DNA of 64,000 nt from VAZQ01 sp963807865 (GCA_963807865.1 CAWEDK010000012.1:1-64000); one strand, 5' to 3'. Positions 16,813-25,628 are shown, numbered from the stretch's first letter. The notes: generated by a model from the sequence alone, not told the origin. Numbers and translations are program-made.

Positions 16813-17924
16813 GCCGCCGCCACGCGATCGCGCAGCGCAACGCAGACCGCTTCGCCGTTGTCGCCGTTGGTCATCGCCGCCATGCCGTTGCCGCTCACCG
16901 GATCGCCGACATAGAGCGAGCGGTAGCCGGTGTTTCCGCCGTTATGCCAGAACATGCCCTTGGCATCGATAATGGTGCCGAGCGCCGCGCCGTCGATCGC
17001 CGGCGTCAGCATCTCGCGCGCCCGCGCCGCCGGCAGGAATGCGCCGGGGCGGCCGGCATGCGACTGGATGATGCCGATCACCATCAGGGCGAGATCGTGC
17101 GGCGTGGTCCAGAGTCCGGCGGCGGCGAATTCCGGATACACCCGGAAGCCGCCCAGCAGCGGCATGCCGTCAGCGCCGGCGCCAAACGCGCAATTCGCGA
17201 ATTCCGAACCGGGCGGCGGCTGGTCGATAGTTGCTGTTGTGCATCTGCAGCAACTCCAACACCAGATCGCGCACCACCTTCGGATAAGGGCCCGAGCGTA
17301 ACGTCGATCACCATCTGCTGCAGCACCATGGTGCCGCCGCCCGAATAGTGGAACGACTTGCCGGGCGGCCACTCGACCCGCACCGGCGCCGAGTTGGCCG
17401 GTGGCGTGCCGTTCAAAATCTGGATCAACGTCGGCAGCGGCGCGCCTTCCGGGTAGCCCTCGAAGCCCGACACTGTCGTGCCGCCGGTATGATTGAGCAG
17501 CATCCGGATGGTCACCGGCGTCACCGCGGTCAGTGCGTTGTCCGGCAGCTTCCACGACTCGCAGACGCTGGTTGACCGGATCGTCGAGCCGGAACTCGTC
17601 AGCTTCGGCCAGCTTGAGGACGGCGAGCGCGTTGATGGTCTTGCTGATGGACGCGGCCTGGAAACGCGTCCGCGGCGTCACCGGCCGGTTGGGCTGCGCG
17701 TTGCCGTAGCCGTAGGTTGCGACGATCGCGCCGTTCTGGACGATGGCGAGGCTGACGCCCGGCACTTTGTTCTGCGCGAGCAGGGAACCGACCGCCGCGC
17801 GCTCAGGGGGCCCTCGGCCGGTGGCTCGGTCCTGACGACCGCGGTCGGCTGCGCGCCTGCCAACGACGAAGCCGACGACCGCCGCGAACCCGCCAAGCAC
17901 CTCCCGGCGATGTAGATTTGCCAT
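16797..17924 (-). CDS. Serine hydrolase of the beta-lactamase/transpeptidase-like family, frameshifted
   Basis: The parts of one class C beta-lactamase-like protein lie in different frames. The N-terminal part carries the SxxK motif (AASISK), the middle part (about 17530-17290) has NHTGGTTVSGFEGYP and the Tyr motif HYSGGG, and the C-terminal part has HNGGNTGYRS in place of KTG. Breaks lie near 17555 and 17285 and probably one near 17830. The Arg-rich start (MANLHRREVLGGFAAVVG) suggests an exported protein. Such proteins act as esterases, D-aminopeptidases or penicillin-interacting hydrolases; the substrate is not predictable. It is inserted between the exonuclease and ligase genes on the opposite strand. 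It is either decayed or, as with its neighbours, affected by base-calling indels. Confidence 0.75.
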   Translation of the reverse strand: MANLHRREVLGGFAAVVGFVVGRRAADRGRQDRATGRGPPERAAVGSLLAQNKVPGVSLAIVQNGAIVATYGYGNAQPNRPVTPRTRFQAASISKTINALAVLKLAEADEFRLDDPVNQRLRVVEAAGQRTDRGDAGDHPDAAQSYRRHDSVGLRGLPGRRAAADVDPDFERHATGQLGAGAGRVAARQVVPLFGRRHHGAAADGDRRYARALIRRWCAIWCWSCCRCTTATIDQPPPGSEFANCAFGAGADGMPLLGGFRVYPEFAAAGLWTTPHDLALMVIGIIQSHAGRPGAFLPAARAREMLTPAIDGAALGTIIDAKGMFWHNGGNTGYRSLYVGDPVSGNGMAAMTNGDNGEAVCVALRDRVAAAYAWR

Positions 17925-18044
17925 GCCGCACCTTCCGCCCGTCGTAACGTGAACTACCTATAGGACGAATGCGGGACATGCGGGCGAGTGGGTTCCGTGT
18001 CGTGGCCGCGCGTCAAGTCGGCCGGAAGATCAATCATCGTCATC

Positions 18045-19768
18045 ATGGACATGAATCGCTTTGCCGATCTGCTCGATCGACTCGCTTACGAGCCGGGCCG
18101 CAACAACAAGCTGCGCCTGATCACCGACTATTTCCGCAGCACGCCCGATCCGGAGCGCGGCTTCGCACTGGCGGCACTCACCGGCGCGCTCAGTTTCCGG
18201 CACGCCAAGCCCAACGTGATTCGCACGCTGATTGCCGAACGCGCCGATCCGGTGCTGTTCGAACTGTCTTACGACTATGTCGGCGACCTGTCCGAGACGG
18301 TCGCGCTGATGTGGCCGGTAAGGATTGAACCCGAACCGCTTCTCCCTCCACAGGGGCGCTCTGCTCCCTCCCCCCGCGAAGCAAAGCGAGCGGTGGGGAG
18401 GGTTGGGTGGGGGGTGATGCGATAGACCATGAAATGCCCGCCACCCCCGCCCCCTCCCCACCATTCGCTGCGCGAATGGGTGGAGGGGAACGCGCCGCGT
18501 CTGGTGCACGCTCTCGCCACGATGCACCGTCGCTGTCCGAAGTCGTGATGAAGCTCACCACGCTCGGCAAGTCCGAACTGCCCGCGCAGCTCGCTGCCTG
18601 GCTCGATGCGCTCGACGAGACCGGGCGCTGGGCGCTGCTGAAGCTGGTGACGGGCGCACTGCGCATCGGCGTTTCGGCGCGCCTCGCCAAGACCGCCGCC
18701 GCGGCGATCGGCGACAAGGACCCGCAGGAGATCGAACTGATCTGGCCGGGCCTCAAGCCGCCCTACTCCGAACTCTTCGCCTGGCTCGAAGGCCGCGGCG
18801 ACAAGCCGGCGAACCGCGACCTCACGCCGTTCCGTCCGGCGATGCTGTCGCATGCGCTCGAGGATTTCGCCGGCATGGACCCGGGCGATTTTGCCGCCGA
18901 ATGGAAATGGGATGGCATCCGCGTGCAGGCGGTGGCGGGGACGCGCGAAGACGGCACCACGGTCGCCCGGCTCTATTCCCGCACCGGCGAGGATATCTCG
19001 GGCAGCTTCCCAGACCTCATCGACGCACTGCGCCTTCCCGCGGCGATCGACGGTGAGCTGTTGATCGTGCGCGACGGCCGCGTGCAGAGCTTCAACGTCC
19101 TGCAGCAGCGGCTCAATCGCAAGACCGTCAACGCCAAGCTGCTGGCGGACTTCCCGGCTCATCTGCGCGCCTACGATCTGCTGGTCGAAGGCGGCGAGGA
19201 CCTGCGCGAACAGCCGTTCGCACTTCGGCGCAAGCGCCTCGAGGCGCTGATCGCCCGCCTGGACGATCCGCGGATCGACATTTCACCGCTGGTGCCGTTC
19301 GCCATCTGGGATGAACTGAGCGCGGCGCGCCAGAACCCGGCCGCGGCCGGTGCGGGCGCGGACGCCGACGCGGTCGAAGGCGTCATGCTCAAGCGCCGCG
19401 ACGCGCCGTACGTTCCGGGCCGTCCGAAAGGTCTGTGGTGGAAGTGGAAACGCGATCCGTTCACCGTCGACGCCGTCCTGCTCTATGCCCAGCGCGGGCA
19501 CGGCAAACGTTCTTCGTACTATTCCGACTACACCTTCGGCGTCTGGACGAACGGCGACGATGGCGAACAGCTTGTTCCGGTCGGGAAGGCCTATTTCGGC
19601 TTCACCGACGAGGAGCTGATCCAGATCGACCGCTATGTGCGCCGCAATACCGTGGATCGCTTCGGCCCGGTGCGCGAGGTCGTGCACGAGGCCGACAAGG
19701 GCCTGGTGCTGGAGGTGGCATTCGAAGGGCTGCAGCGCTCGACGCGGCACAAATCGGGCTGGCGATGA
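18045..19768 (+). CDS. ATP-dependent DNA ligase (ligase-associated damage-response type), repeat-interrupted and frameshifted
   Basis: The N-terminal part (MNRFADLLDRLAYEPGRNNK to ALMWP) reads in one frame to about 18330; the rest (LSEVVMKLTTLGKSEL onward) reads in another to 19768. Between them lies the GC-rich repeat 18364-18490. Both frames are open across 18329-18425, so a single-base change in a C or G run of the repeat would join them. Catalytic parts are intact: adenylation motif I EWKWDGIR (Lys codon at 18905), IDGELLI, EGVMLKRRDAPY and KGLWWKWKRDPFTVD, then the OB-fold domain. This is the non-LigA ATP-dependent ligase encoded with the Lhr helicase, exonuclease and phosphoesterase above. 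Start 18045 or 18051, both ATG. Either a sequencing indel or a real knockout by the repeat. Confidence 0.88.
18364..18490. repeat. Dispersed GC-rich palindromic repeat inside the ligase gene
   Basis: The layout is the same as the copy in the helicase gene: CTCCCTCCCCCC, hairpin, GGTGGGGAGGG, GGGTGGGGGG, a short A/T-richer spacer, then GCCACCCCCGCCCC, CTCCCCACC, the hairpin ATTCGC-TGC-GCGAAT, and GGGTGGAGGGGAA. It separates the first ~95 residues of the ligase from the rest. Confidence 0.85.
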
Positions 19769-19917
19769 GATTTCCCCGCATCAGCCGGCTGCGCTGGGAC
19801 AAGCCGCCGCGCGAGGCGGACCGCCTCGACACGCTCGAACGGATGCTGGAAAAGATCGAAGCCGGCTCCGCTGCCGCCGGTGGCGGCGACAGTCCGCCGG
19901 AAGGTGTGTTAGGATAA
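19765..19917 (+). CDS. Small protein downstream of the ligase
   Basis: A 50-residue frame whose ATG overlaps the ligase stop (ATGA), suggesting translational coupling. The sequence is basic at the start (MRFPRISRLRWDKPPREADR), then a short amphipathic helix (LDTLERMLEKIEAG) and a Gly-rich end. No known domain. Tight coupling and the helix argue for a real small gene, and its stop is only four bases before the next ATG. Confidence 0.5.
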   Translation: MRFPRISRLRWDKPPREADRLDTLERMLEKIEAGSAAAGGGDSPPEGVLG

Positions 19918-19921
19918 ATCC

Positions 19922-20509
19922 ATGACCATGCCGACGCCCCGCCCCGACGAGCGCACCCGCAACACCTTCGACGGCAATCTGCTTTCGCGCTTTTTCGGCG
20001 GCCCACCACTGTCGGTGATTTTCCGGCTGGTTCTGCTGTCGGTCCTGATCGGCGTGATCCTGAAGGTGCTCGGCCTCGATCCGTTCAACATCCTGCGCAG
20101 CATCGAGGACCTCGTCCGCGCGATCTGGAACATGGGGTTCGACGCGGTGCTCTGGCTCTGGCGCTATTTCCTGCTCGGCGCCGTGATCGTCATTCCGATC
20201 TGGCTCATCATGCGCCTGATGAACGCCGCCAAGAGCCGCTACACTACAGGCGTTACACCGGCCAGTCCTCCGCCGTCATGGCGGCGGCATCGACACCGAC
20301 CAGTTCGTCGATGCCGGTATGGCGGCCGCGATCGAGCGCAGTTGGCAAGGTCCGACTTGATGACGTGCAGCAGCCGCAGGCCGCGGAATACCAACGCGCT
20401 GTACATCTGCACGAGGCTCGCCCCCGCCCTGATCTTCGCGAGCGCCGCCGCGCCGGAATCGATGCCGCCGGTGCCGATGAGCGGAAACGCGTCCTCTACC
20501 CGCACGTAG
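19922..20509 (+). CDS. DUF6460-like small membrane protein
   Basis: The first ~105 residues form a recognisable small membrane protein: NLLSRFFGGPPLSVIFRLVL, a hydrophobic segment (LLSVLIGVILKVLGLDPFNI), a helical turn (DLVRAIWNMGFDAVLWLWRY) and a second segment (FLLGAVIVIPIWLIMRLM). This matches the alphaproteobacterial DUF6460 pattern. The remaining frame to 20509 is Arg/Pro-rich and runs antisense to pyrD, so the natural protein probably ends near 20240 and the stop is missing because of an indel or divergence. It follows the ligase and the small 50-residue gene within five bases. Function unknown. Confidence 0.7.
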   Translation: MTMPTPRPDERTRNTFDGNLLSRFFGGPPLSVIFRLVLLSVLIGVILKVLGLDPFNILRSIEDLVRAIWNMGFDAVLWLWRYFLLGAVIVIPIWLIMRLMNAAKSRYTTGVTPASPPPSWRRHRHRPVRRCRYGGRDRAQLARSDLMTCSSRRPRNTNALYICTRLAPALIFASAAAPESMPPVPMSGNASSTRT

Positions 20510-21345
20510 GTCTCCGCCAGCATCCGCGTCGACAATGCAAACAGCGGCCGGCCCGAGAGACCGCCCGGCTCGCCAGCCGACGGATCGCGCAAGCCCGGCG
20601 ACCGCGCGATCGTGGTGTTGCCGACGATCATGCCGTCGACCCGATGCCGGCGCGCGCCGCCCACGACGTCGTCGAGTTCGCTGAGCGTGAGGTCGGGCGC
20701 GATCTTGATCAGCACCGGCGTGGTGCCGGCGGCCCGGCTCATGCGGGCGCGCGCCTCCATCACCCGCGCCAGCAGTTCGTCGAACATCTTGCCTTGCTGC
20801 AAGTCGCGCAGGCCCGGCGTATTCGGCGAGGAGATGTTGACGGTGAAATAGCTCGCGACCGGCGCAAAGGTCTCGATCATCCGGACATAGTCGCCGATCC
20901 GGTCGGCCGCATCCTTGTTGGCCCCGACATTCACGCCGACGATGCCACCGCGATTGGCGCGCGCCGCAAGCCGCCGCAGCACCGCGGCCGCGCCGTCGCT
21001 GTTGAACCCCAGCCGGTTGATCACCGCCTCGTCGGCCAGCAGCCGGACGACGCGCGGCCGCGGATTGCCGATCTGCGGCTGTGGCGTGACGGTGCCGATC
21101 TCGACGAAGCCGAAGCCCAGCCGCAAAAGCGCGTCGGGCACTTCGCCGTGCTTGTCGAAGCCGGCCGCCAGGCCGACCGGGTTCGGAAAATTCAGCCCGA
21201 ACGCCCGCACCGCCAGCCGCGGGTCATTGGGCACGAGCCTGACGTGCGGCGGGACTTTCAGTGCCAGAATGGCCAGCCTGTGCGCGTCCTCCGGATCGAG
21301 CAGACGCAGCAGCGGCCGGACCCAGGCCTCCAGCAGCCCGATCAC
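20253..21345 (-). CDS. pyrD: Dihydroorotate dehydrogenase (quinone), class 2
   Basis: About 363 residues: membrane-associated FMN enzyme oxidising dihydroorotate to orotate with quinone in pyrimidine synthesis. Visible are the N-terminal helical segment (PLLRLLDPEDAHRLAILALK), GLNFPNPVGLAAGFDKHGEV, FVEIGTVTPQPQ, the FMN/substrate region YFTVNISSPNTPGLRDLQ with its catalytic serine region, IKIAPDLT, GNTTIAR and LIGTGGIDSG. One break near 20340 shifts the last ~28 residues; corrected, they read as a typical C-terminus (HTGIDELVGVDAAAM to WPV) with the stop at 20253. The start is GTG at 21345, overlapping the upstream DUF952 stop by four bases (GTGA). An essential-type gene, so the break is probably a sequence error. 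Confidence 0.93.
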
Positions 21346-21691
21346 GGCATTGCCTCCGGAAACACGTGCCGGCCATCATTGCCGAGCGGCAGCGGCTTGA
21401 TCCACACCACCGCCTCGAGCGGAAGCGCGCATAAAGATGGGGAAACAGCGCCCCGCCGCGTGACGGCTCCCATTTCAACGCCGGTCCCAGCCGGTCGGCC
21501 GCCACCGCGACCAGCACGAGGTCGACGCCGCCGGCAAAGTACCGGGCCGCGGTCTCGGCCACCTGGTCCGCTGCCGAGAAATGGATGAAACCGTCGGCCG
21601 CGTCCACCGGTGCGCCGCTGAACACCCTGGATCGCTCGGCCTCCTGCCAGAGTGCCCGGTCGCAGATCTTGTAGATAGTTGCTGTCACCAA
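21342..21691 (-). CDS. DUF952 domain protein, frameshifted near its end
   Basis: About 116 residues. TIYKICDRALWQEAERSRVF and GFIHFSAADQVAETAARYFAG are the hallmark segments of DUF952, followed by LVLVAVAADRLGPALKWEPS and FPHLYA. A break near 21437 moves the frame; corrected, the end reads LPLEAVVWIKPLPLG to VFPEAMP, the typical family C-terminus, stopping on the GTGA overlap with pyrD. DUF952 resembles ADP-ribosyltransferase-like folds in some surveys, but no reaction is established. The DUF952-pyrD pairing is common in this order. Confidence 0.85.
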
Positions 21692-21701
21692 CCCGCCCCT
21701 A

Positions 21702-21780
21702 CTAGTGGAGTGGATTTGACATTCGCTACCCCCCTAGCCGCGGGCTCGTAAAGCGAATGTCAAATCCAAAACTCCACTAG
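21702..21780. repeat. Palindromic MITE-like element, copy 1
   Basis: A 79-bp inverted repeat. The left arm (21702-21727) begins CTAGTGGAGTGGATTTGA and ends CATTCGCT; the right arm (21752-21780) is its near-exact complement, ending CCAAAACTCCACTAG. The loop of about 24 bases is C/G rich. No coding potential. The CTAG ends would fit a TA or CTAG target. Confidence 0.8.
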
Positions 21781-21793
21781 AAACATAAATTTG

Positions 21794-21869
21794 GTAGTGG
21801 TCCTTTGATTCCAACATTCGCAAAGATGCCTGCTGAACTGGGATGCGAATGTTGGAATTGGACCACTGG
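21794..21869. repeat. Palindromic MITE-like element, copy 2
   Basis: A second inverted repeat 13 bp after the first. The left arm runs from GTAGTGGTCC to CCAACATTCGCA; the right arm runs from TGCGAATGTTGG to GGACCACTGG. It shares the AGTGG outer end and the ACATTCGC core with copy 1 but differs between them, so the two are related rather than identical. Together they fill most of the gap between DUF952 and the S24 regulator. Confidence 0.75.
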
Positions 21870-21956
21870 CGGGCATAGTCCCGGATAGTTTTCTTCGCCG
21901 CAACTCCGACGTAACGGCTTCCGCACGACCTAGGCACTCCACTATACTCGTAAAAG

Positions 21957-22010
21957 TTGCTGGACGGCTTTGATTTGCGGCTATAATTCCTACTTATTGG
22001 ACAAAAGTCC
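21957..22010 (+). promoter_or_regulatory. Candidate promoter and operator of the S24 regulator
   Basis: A perfect -10 hexamer TATAAT lies at 21982-21987 with TTGCTG at 21957-21962 as a possible -35 (19-bp spacer, long). Just downstream is the dyad GGAC-AAAA-GTCC (21999-22010), about 34 bases before the regulator's ATG. A dyad overlapping the expected transcription start of a DNA-binding protein gene is the usual layout for autorepression. Confidence 0.45.
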
Positions 22011-22043
22011 GGCACAGCCGCGACTGCACCGGGAATCATCGCC

Positions 22044-22676
22044 ATGAAGCTCAGCCACTCCCAGATCTGGACGGCCCTTGATCGTCTCGCCGCCCGCCCG
22101 GGACCTCTCGCCGTCCGGGCTCGCCAAGAAATCGGGCCTCGACCCCACCACCTTCAACAAGTCGAAGCGAATCACGCCGGACGGACGGCCGCGCTGGCCA
22201 TCGACCGAATCGGTGGCAAAGGCGCTCGACGCCACCAACACCGATATCGACGACTTCGTCCGGCTCATCGGGAAGCCGCCCGCCGGTGACCCAGAGCAGT
22301 GCCGCTGATCGGCTTCGCCGAAGCCGGCGCCGGCGGATATTTCGACGATGGCGGATTCCCGGTCGGCCGCGGCTGGGACGAGATCGCCTTTCCGGCGGTC
22401 AGTGACGAACACGCCTATGCGCTCGAAATCTCCGGCGAATCCATGATGCCGGCCTATCGCGACGGCGACGTGATCCTGGTGTCGCCGGCCGCGCCGATCC
22501 GCCGCGGCGACCGCGTCGTGGTCAAGACCAAGGACGGCGAGGTGATGGTCAAGGAACTCAAGCGCCGGACCTCCAAGACCATCGAATTGCGCTCGCTCAA
22601 TCCGTCCCACAAGGAGCGCACGCTGCCGGTGCGCGAGGTGGTGTGGATCGCGCGGATTGTCTGGGCAAGCCAGTAA
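22044..22676 (+). CDS. HTH transcriptional regulator with S24 peptidase domain, frameshifted
   Basis: About 210 residues once two breaks (near 22105 and 22300) are bridged. The N-terminus MKLSHSQIWTALDRLA continues in another frame as SPSGLAKKSGLDPTTFNKSK and RWPSTESVAKALDATNT, a helix-turn-helix. The C-terminal part PLIGFAEAGAGGYFDDGGFP to IVWASQ is an S24/LexA-like domain with the nucleophile region ISGESMMPAYRDGD and the lysine in VVVKTKDGEVMVKEL. These are the S24 Ser-Lys pair and its flanks, as in LexA- and phage-repressor-like proteins; no Ala-Gly cleavage site is evident, so self-cleavage is doubtful. It may sense stress and repress its own promoter. Confidence 0.85.
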
Positions 22677-22785
22677 GTCCGAGCCAGTAACTGAACGGTC
22701 ATCGGAGCGTCGGCGATTCCGCTTGATTCCGGAATTACGATCTCATTAGTGCTGGCCCGACTGCCACTCGACACTGGAGGTCGCC

Positions 22786-23538
22786 ATGCGCCGTCGCGAG
22801 GCTTTGAAGCTGTTCGCCGGGCTCGCGCTTTGCCCACTCTGCGCACCCCGTGCTTTCTCCGCCGACGCTAAATGGAGCTATGACGGCGCAGACGGGCCGG
22901 CCAAGTGGGGCGATCTCGACCCCGCCCACAAAGCCTGCTCAATCGGCGGGCAGCAGTCGCCGGTCAACATCGGCGAGACCATCAAGGCGCAGCTTCCCCC
23001 GCTCAAGATCGCATGGGGCAAGACGCGCCGAATCGATTCGCAACAACGGCCACACCATTCAGGTCAACATGCCCGAGGGCAGCACGATGTCGGCGGGCGG
23101 CAGCAGCTTCCGACTACTGCAATTCCATTTTCACCGGCCGAGCGAGCACACCATCAACGGCGCGAATTTTCCGATGGAAGTGCACTTTCTCCACACCAAC
23201 CAGCGGGCAACTTTGCGGCCGTCGGCGTGCTGATGACCACCGGGCGCACCAACAAGGCATTCAACAACATCGTCCTGACCATGCCGAACCGGGCAGGTTC
23301 GCAGGTCAAGGCCGAAGCCGGCATCGATCCGAACGCCTTTCTGCCGCCGAAGCGCAATTACTACCGCTACTCGGGCTCGCTCACCACGCCGCCCTGTGCC
23401 GAGACCGTCGACTGGTTCGTGCTGAGCGACCCGATCCAGGTGGCGGAAGCCGACATCAACAGCTTCGCCCGTCTCTACCCCATGAATGCCCGGCCGGTGC
23501 AGGGCGACAACCGGCGCTTCGTACTCCGCTCGTCCTGA
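22786..23538 (+). CDS. Alpha-class carbonic anhydrase, exported, frameshifted
   Basis: About 250 residues. The first part has a twin-arginine-like signal (MRRREALKLFAGLAL) and WSYDGADGPAKWGDLD plus GGQQSPVNI. The middle part, in another frame, carries the zinc histidines in LQFHFHRPSEH and MEVHFLH. The last part returns with VGVLMTTGRTNKAFNNI, YSGSLTTPPCAETVDWFVL and NARPVQGDNRRF. Breaks lie near 23035 and 23205. Alpha-carbonic anhydrases hydrate CO2 in the periplasm. All three zinc ligands and the substrate-pocket TTPPC are present, so the enzyme would be active if the breaks are sequencing errors. Single gene between the S24 regulator and a binding-protein gene. Confidence 0.9.
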   Translation: MRRREALKLFAGLALCPLCAPRAFSADAKWSYDGADGPAKWGDLDPAHKACSIGGQQSPVNIGETIKAQLPPLKIAWGKTRRIDSQQRPHHSGQHARGQHDVGGRQQLPTTAIPFSPAERAHHQRREFSDGSALSPHQPAGNFAAVGVLMTTGRTNKAFNNIVLTMPNRAGSQVKAEAGIDPNAFLPPKRNYYRYSGSLTTPPCAETVDWFVLSDPIQVAEADINSFARLYPMNARPVQGDNRRFVLRSS

Positions 23539-23594
23539 TGTCTCGCTAATTTAGTGTGGCGGTTCAGAAGTCCGCGTCATTCGGAGGAACCACG

Positions 23595-24584
23595 ATGGTC
23601 TCCCCGCTCCTGCTGTCATCGCGCGCGAGGTTGGCCGCACTGGCGGCGCTGTGCCTGATCGTGGTGACAAGCGGACGCGCCGTTGCGGACTATCCGGAGA
23701 AACCGATTCGCCTGCTGCTGCCGTTCCCGGCGGGCGGGACGGTCGACATCGTCGCGCGCCTGGTCGCCGCCCGGATGGCAGAGGATCTCGGCCGCCCGAT
23801 CGTGATCGAGAACAAGGCCGGCGCGGGCGGGATCATTGCGACCGATGCCGCCGCGAAAGCCGCGCCGGACGGTTATACCTTGCTGCTCACCACGCCGAAC
23901 CACACCATCAATGCGGCGCTGCAGCCCAAGCTGCCCTACGATACCGAGAAGGACCTCGTTCCGGTTTCGATCGTCGCCGAAGTACCGGAACTGCTGGTCA
24001 GCCATTCTGGCGCGCCGTTCGCCGATTTCGCGGGCTTTGTCGATTACGCGAAGCGCAATCCCGGCAAGCTGAACTATTCCTCGGCCGGAAACGGCACGCT
24101 GCCGCATGTCACCATGGAATTGCTGCTGCGGCGCCTGGGAATCGAGGTGCGCCACATCCCCTATCGCGGCGCGGCGCCCGCCATGACCGATCTGCTCAGC
24201 GGCCAGGTCCAGCTCAAGATGGACACCTATACGACCGGCTGGCAGCACGTCACTGCCGGCAAGCTCAATGCGCTTGCCTATGCGAGCCGCGCCCGTTCAA
24301 CGCTGATGCCGAACGTGCCGACCGTCATCGAACTTGGTCTGGCCGGATACGAGGGCATACTGTGGATCGGCATGATGGCGCCCGCCGGCACGCCGCAGCC
24401 GGTGATCGACAAGCTCGCCACCACGGCGATGCGCGCGGTGCGGGCGCCGGAGGTGGCCGAGCGGTTGCGCCGTGATGGCGTCGATCCGGTCGGTAGCACG
24501 CCGGCCGAATTCGCCGCACTGATCGTGCGCGAGATCGCGCAATGGCGCGACGTGATCGCCGCCGCCAAGATCACCGTGGAATAG
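23595..24584 (+). CDS. Bug-family (TTT) periplasmic solute-binding protein, orphan
   Basis: 329 residues starting at an ATG with an excellent site (CGGAGGAACCACG). A signal peptide (LAALAALCLIVVTSGRAVA) precedes YPEKPIRLLLPFPAGGTVD, the Bug/tripartite-tricarboxylate-transporter binding signature. Later hallmarks are NKAGAGGIIATDAAA, PDGYTLLL, HIPYRGAAPAMTDLL and the C-terminal MMAPAGTPQPVIDKL. Such proteins bind carboxylates. No TctA/TctB membrane genes are adjacent, as is typical for the expanded orphan Bug family of these bacteria. The frame is intact. Confidence 0.9.
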   Translation: MVSPLLLSSRARLAALAALCLIVVTSGRAVADYPEKPIRLLLPFPAGGTVDIVARLVAARMAEDLGRPIVIENKAGAGGIIATDAAAKAAPDGYTLLLTTPNHTINAALQPKLPYDTEKDLVPVSIVAEVPELLVSHSGAPFADFAGFVDYAKRNPGKLNYSSAGNGTLPHVTMELLLRRLGIEVRHIPYRGAAPAMTDLLSGQVQLKMDTYTTGWQHVTAGKLNALAYASRARSTLMPNVPTVIELGLAGYEGILWIGMMAPAGTPQPVIDKLATTAMRAVRAPEVAERLRRDGVDPVGSTPAEFAALIVREIAQWRDVIAAAKITVE

Positions 24585-24615
24585 ATCAAAGCTGTGGCGA
24601 ATTGCTTCTGCTGGG

Positions 24616-24789
24616 CTCCCCTCCCCCTGCGAGCGAAGCGAGCGGTGGGGAGGGGTTGGGGGTGGGGGGCCTCAGGGCTTCACGGGATTTGATGATCCAT
24701 TGGCACGCGGGGCGCGTGGGAAGATACCCCCCACCCCGTCGCTTCGGCGCCGACCCTCCCCACCGCTCGCTTCGCTCGCGGGAGGAGGG
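24616..24789. repeat. Dispersed GC-rich palindromic repeat, intergenic copy
   Basis: A full copy with two arms. The left arm is CTCCCCTCCCCCTGCGAGCG followed by the hairpin remainder, GGTGGGGAGGGG and GGGGGTGGGGGG. A spacer of about 60 bases includes a stretch from the antisense open frame. The right arm is CCCCCCACCCCG, CTCCCCACCGCTCGCTTCG and its hairpin, then GGAGGAGGG. It lies between two convergent genes, where it could also act as a transcription stop. Confidence 0.85.
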
Positions 24790-24809
24790 TGGCTGCGGCA
24801 CGACTGGAT

Positions 24810-25607
24810 TTATCCGCCTGCCAAAACAGAAAAGCCGGCGCGGATCAGGTAGACGATGCTGATGGTCATGATCAGCGCGCGCGTCCATTGCCGGAAGCCG
24901 TGATCGGTCATGCGCTCGATCACGAACGGCGCAAACCAGGCTCCGCCGATGCCCAGCGCGACGCCCGGCACGACGATCCAGAGCGGAAGATTGCCCAGGC
25001 CGGCGAGCGAGCCGAAATAGGCCCACCGGATAATGTGGCTGAAGGTCTGCGCCACCGCTTTGGTGGCGTTGGTCGTCTTGCGGTCGAGCATGCTCTTCTG
25101 GAAGAAGAGATCGAGCATCAGGCCGCCGACGCCCGATAGAATCTGGACGATCGTGGTGAAAAAGCCGGTGACGACCGGGACGCCGCGCCATTCGATATTG
25201 GGCCGCATGGCGGCGGGCAGGATCTCGACCACGAACGGCGTGAGGCCGAGCAGGAGATAGACGGTGGCCTTGTCGGGCACGAAGGCGATCGTCCACATGA
25301 TGATGAACGCCACCGCCGCGCCCAGGACGTACCAGTAGAAGATCGGCCAGATGACGTAGTCCCGCCATTGCACCACGCGCGCGCCATTGACGAAGAACTG
25401 GATGATCGAGAACAGGATCATGCGCGCCGGCGACGTCGAGATAGGCGAGCAGCACGCCGAGCAGGATCATCCCGCCCGCCATGCCGAACACGGCGGAGAG
25501 GAACGACGAGAACACAATGGTGACGCCGATGACGGCGAGCGCGGAGGCGGTGAGGTCATTGCGGATGGACGAGCCTTGAGCGCCATCCTCCGCGAATGCG
25601 CGATCAT
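24810..25607 (-). CDS. TauE/SafE-family exporter, second type, frameshifted
   Basis: About 255-265 residues. The N-terminal part ALAVIGVTIVFSSFLSAVFG and MAGGMILLGVLLAYLDVA is in one frame; a break near 25425 moves to MILFSIIQFFVNGARVVQW and the remaining membrane segments, ending LIRAGFSVLAGG. The family glycine motif (AVFGMAGGMILLG) is present in the first half. The substrate is unknown; TauE/SafE members move sulfite, sulfonates or similar anions. The start is uncertain: an ATG at 25607 or 25559 would each need a one-base correction. It follows the lysyl-tRNA synthetase gene by about 20 bases, so the two may be cotranscribed. Confidence 0.8.
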
Positions 25608-25628
25608 GTCCTGAGCAGGCGTACGCCG

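Noticed and set aside
24616..24789. CRISPR-like array
   Set aside because: The repeats are two inverted arms, not evenly spaced direct repeats with spacers.
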